Shown here: positions 61,608 through 64,000 of the stretch, in pieces | Position numbering within the stretch: the first letter of the stretch is position 1 | Layout of the letters: each line of letters starts with the position of its first letter | Source of the DNA: Paenibacillus macerans | Lineage (GTDB): Bacteria > Bacillota > Bacilli > Paenibacillales > Paenibacillaceae | Direction: 5' to 3' | DNA: 64,000 nucleotides | Assembly (NCBI RefSeq): GCF_023715465.1 | Contig: NZ_JAMBOE010000001.1 | Span: 434,001 to 498,000, forward strand | Position numbers and translations under genes: made by a program | The notes under the pieces: model-generated | The model's input: only the letters and a program-made list of their open reading frames with translations | Database searches by the model: none | What the model was told of the DNA's origin: nothing

Positions 61608-62870
61608 TTAATCGGTGCCCGCATAAGAATGCAGGCCGGCGATAACCAAGTTAACCCCAACCAACGTGAACATGACCACGAGGAAACCCAAAACCGCTAG
61701 CCAGGAAGCCCGGCGGCCTTGAAACCCCCTCGATAAACGAAGGTGCAGATACGCGCTGTAGAACAGCCATGTAATCAGGGCCCATACTTCCTTCGGATCC
61801 CAACCCCAAAATCTTCCCCAAGCCTGCTGCGCCCAGATCATCGCAAACACAAGCGCGCCCAGGGTAAAGATCGGAAACCCGATCGCAATCGCTCGATAGC
61901 TGATTTCGTCCAGATCGTCCGGATCGATGGCCCGCACCGCCGGAGCCAGCGCCTGAGCGAGCGGTTTGCGAAGGATCGCACGAATCAGTACATAAAGCAC
62001 CGCACCCGTTAGTATTGCCCAGAGGATCGTATTCAGTTTGCGTCCGGCATTGGCGCCGTTCATCCAGGAAGGGGCCTCGAACAAAGGCTGTACCATTCCC
62101 AAAAACGGTTTGATTTGCTCGGATTCGCTATCATACGGTGCTACGATCGGCGGAAGCTGATAAACTTCTTTTCCTATTGTACTATCCACTTGTACTTGGC
62201 TGTCAATCTTTGTCTCATTTTGTATGAATACCGCTTCATATCCGGCGGCCCGGAAAGCGAATACGGAAACAAGAAAGCCCACTACTATCATAATCGAAAA
62301 AAACGTAAATTCAATCCACCGTTTTTGCCGGCGCGCGGATTTACCGGTGCCTCTAAAATCGATGACCCGCAGCAAATACATTAATCCGGCGATAAACCCG
62401 ACGGCAAAAAAAGATTCTCCCGTTGCCGCCAGCGTGACATGGATATACAGCCAAATGGAACGCAGCGAAGGAATCAGCGGCTGAACCTCCTGCGGAAACA
62501 CGGCCGCATAAGCCATAACGATAATCGCCAGCGGAAGCGCAAACACGCCGAGCAAAATTTTGCGGTAGATCAAAAAAACAACCGTAAAGGCGATCATAAT
62601 CATCATCGACAAAAACGTCATGAACTCGTACATATTGCTGACCGGCACATGTCCGCTGTAGGCCCAACGCGTTCCGCAATAGACGAGGTGCGAGAGGAGA
62701 CCCAGCGAGGATGTCGCAAACGAGAGTCCGCCCCACTTCTGCTCATGCCGCTTCGGGTCGCGGTTTCTCCACGTTTTTCCGGTTACGGCAACGATGTAAA
62801 AAATAAAGGCAGCGCAATACAGGAAAAAAGCGATCATAAAGGCTGCTCTACTGATTTCCAAAAATATCAT
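61608..62870 (-). CDS. resC: Cytochrome c biogenesis protein ResC (CcsA)
   Basis: Membrane haem exporter/attachment component of the system II (Ccs) cytochrome c maturation pathway. 420 residues with about eight spans. The tryptophan-rich WWD-type haem motif is AQQAWGRFWGWDPKEVWALITWLFYSAYLHLRL, and haem-ligand histidines lie in SSLGLLSHLVYCG, YIHVTLAATGE and the last segment. Overlaps resB by 4 nt. Works with ResB to ligate haem to c-type apocytochromes. Confidence 0.93.
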   Translation of the reverse strand: MIFLEISRAAFMIAFFLYCAAFIFYIVAVTGKTWRNRDPKRHEQKWGGLSFATSSLGLLSHLVYCGTRWAYSGHVPVSNMYEFMTFLSMMIMIAFTVVFLIYRKILLGVFALPLAIIVMAYAAVFPQEVQPLIPSLRSIWLYIHVTLAATGESFFAVGFIAGLMYLLRVIDFRGTGKSARRQKRWIEFTFFSIMIVVGFLVSVFAFRAAGYEAVFIQNETKIDSQVQVDSTIGKEVYQLPPIVAPYDSESEQIKPFLGMVQPLFEAPSWMNGANAGRKLNTILWAILTGAVLYVLIRAILRKPLAQALAPAVRAIDPDDLDEISYRAIAIGFPIFTLGALVFAMIWAQQAWGRFWGWDPKEVWALITWLFYSAYLHLRLSRGFQGRRASWLAVLGFLVVMFTLVGVNLVIAGLHSYAGTD

Positions 62871-64000
62871 GGACGTTCCCCTCCGTTTTCCAATGACTTC
62901 TCATCCACATCGATGCCCATCGCTTTCAGGAACGCGGACACTTCGCGGCGCATGCCAAACCAGTTTTTCGTCGTATGGCCGCCCAGCGTCAGCTTGCCGC
63001 CGTCCACACGCAGCCAAATCCGGCGGTGCTGCCAGTAGAATCCGAGAACAAGCCCAAGCATAACGATCGCCAGCCCCAGCCAGACAAATGGCATGGCCCG
63101 GTCGACGCGGATATTCAGGTAACTGGAGGCGCTGATGAAATCGACATCCTCCATGCCGAGGACATCAATTGCAAGCTTGTTTTGCAGTCCGCCCAGCTTC
63201 TCGTTAATCGCATCCTGCTGAAAGCGTACCTTGTCAACCTGTTTCGGGAAGTAAATGTATTGCGCGCCTTCCTTCGGCAAATCCGGACCTTTGACCAAAA
63301 ATAAAAAGGCCGGCGCGTTGGGCTCCCCGGACAAGGAGACCGGCTGCCCCTGTTCGTTCAGGGAAAATTCCATGTATTTGTTCTGGAGCTCCAGCGTGTA
63401 AGGCCCCAGCTTAAACTCGCGCTGCGGATTTTTCATCTCCAGCTTGAATTTCCCGTACTGCTCCCCGGTAACCTTGTCCACCAGCACCGGCTGCACGGAG
63501 CGCAGCTTCGGCGTCAGATCGAAATCGAACTGATACGCCTTCAGGCCTTTATAACTCAGCGGGTCGTTGACCCGGATCGCATGCCGCTCCACCTCCTTGA
63601 GCTTCGGCTGTTTGGAGGGATCGTCGCAATCGGCGGTGCATTCATACAACGTGGCCTGCGTTTCGTACAGCTTCGGGACGATCTTGCCGGTTTTTTTGAA
63701 GTCGTCCGACATTTCATCCTCACTGTAATATTCCACCGTGAATTTTTCGTTTTTCAAATACAGATTCGTATCGGGAATCCGGGTGGTTTCCCCCTCCGGG
63801 AACCAGTAGTGTTTGTCCATGTGCAGTCCCGGAAGTCCGCGGAACAATACGGCCAGTAAAAAAATAATCAGCCCGATATGGATGACATACGGCCCCCAGC
63901 GGCTGAACCGCTGTTTTTCGGCCAGCAGCGCATCCCCGTCCGTATGGACGCGGTAATGTTTTTTGCGCAGCGGCTGAACCGCCCGCTGAACCCAGGCCTT
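62867..64000 (-). CDS. resB: Cytochrome c biogenesis protein ResB (partial)
   Basis: At least 377 residues, open to the right edge of the window. Starts mid-protein with RWGPYVIHIGLIIFLLAVLFRG (a membrane segment), then a long outside region (KHYWFPEGETTRIPDTNLYLKNEKF, NDPLSYKGLKAYQFDF) and a last membrane segment FVWLGLAIVMLGLVLGFYWQHRRIWLR. This is the Ccs1/ResB pattern and it partners ResC. The N-terminus and ResA are beyond the window. Confidence 0.9.
   Translation of the reverse strand, partial: KAWVQRAVQPLRKKHYRVHTDGDALLAEKQRFSRWGPYVIHIGLIIFLLAVLFRGLPGLHMDKHYWFPEGETTRIPDTNLYLKNEKFTVEYYSEDEMSDDFKKTGKIVPKLYETQATLYECTADCDDPSKQPKLKEVERHAIRVNDPLSYKGLKAYQFDFDLTPKLRSVQPVLVDKVTGEQYGKFKLEMKNPQREFKLGPYTLELQNKYMEFSLNEQGQPVSLSGEPNAPAFLFLVKGPDLPKEGAQYIYFPKQVDKVRFQQDAINEKLGGLQNKLAIDVLGMEDVDFISASSYLNIRVDRAMPFVWLGLAIVMLGLVLGFYWQHRRIWLRVDGGKLTLGGHTTKNWFGMRREVSAFLKAMGIDVDEKSLENGGERP

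Noticed and set aside
1-64000. tRNA, rRNA, prophage or integrative element
   Set aside because: No cloverleaf-like sequences, rRNA segments, integrase or phage structural genes were recognised while reading both strands. A covariance-model scan would be needed to exclude tRNAs formally.

Overview
The window reads as the chromosome of a spore-forming, GC-moderate member of the Paenibacillaceae (Paenibacillus or a close relative). The evidence is gene content and order: spoIVA, ypeB and spoVIF for sporulation and germination; a trp operon controlled by TRAP; and a backbone that follows the Bacillus subtilis order res - mecA/prsW/ypeB/ypfA/ypfB/cmk/rpsA/der/gpsA/spoIVA - hup/mtrB/hepS/menG/hepT/ndk/cheR/aroC/aroB/aroH/trp/hisC/tyrA. 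Almost everything lies on the minus strand, so the biological reading direction runs from 64000 towards 1.

Layout, left to right. 1-0.8 kb: an ECF sigma factor and its zinc-finger anti-sigma factor. 1-4.4 kb: thiamine salvage operon tenA-thiM-thiD-thiE behind a TPP riboswitch. 4.5-8.8 kb: a GH38 alpha-mannosidase divergent from an AraC regulator. 8.8-9.5 kb: a non-coding stretch with repeats and a strong candidate small RNA. 9.5-21.3 kb: tyrA, hisC, trpA, a fused trpF-trpB reading frame, trpC, trpD, trpE, aroH, aroB and aroC. 22-30.5 kb: cheR, ndk, a menaquinone/polyprenyl block (hepT, mqnA, ubiX, mqnP, menG, hepS) carrying futalosine-pathway genes, then mtrB (TRAP) and hup. 30.7-36.1 kb: an accessory sugar module with an MFS sugar porter and a three-component sensor (sugar-binding protein, YesM-like kinase, YesN-like regulator). 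36.2-38.2 kb: an accessory island with a degenerate IS1595-type transposase-like gene, an SOS-type promoter and flanking inverted repeats. 38.2-53 kb: spoIVA, small genes, gpsA, plsY, der, rpsA, plsC, cmk, ypfB, ypfA (PilZ), ypeB, prsW and mecA. 53-57 kb: a polysaccharide deacetylase lipoprotein, a CPBP protease and unknowns. 57.1-59.3 kb: serA behind a T-box leader and three copies of a 66-nt repeat. 59.4-64 kb: resE, resD, resC and partial resB for respiratory regulation and cytochrome c maturation.

How it fits together. Chorismate made by aroB/aroC feeds tryptophan (trpEDCFBA), prephenate (aroH, tyrA, hisC) and menaquinone (mqnA and partners plus polyprenyl synthase hepS/hepT). The TRAP protein encoded at 29.8-30.1 kb has an obvious target at 18489-18548: eleven or twelve (G/U)AG triplets in the trpE leader. 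Part of that site can pair with the terminator at 18284-18305, the expected TRAP attenuation switch.

Most worth a second look: (1) the transposase-like gene at 36657-37559, which has two LexA-type boxes in its promoter, a lost catalytic motif and perfect 17-bp inverted repeats on both sides; (2) the 3 x 66-nt repeat between the serA T-box and the serA ribosome binding site, whose arms are interleaved so that two hairpins compete; (3) the complete small-RNA unit (promoter, pyrimidine-rich 5' segment, hairpin, terminator) at 9210-9331; (4) the trpF-trpB fusion. No CRISPR array, rRNA or tRNA gene was seen.
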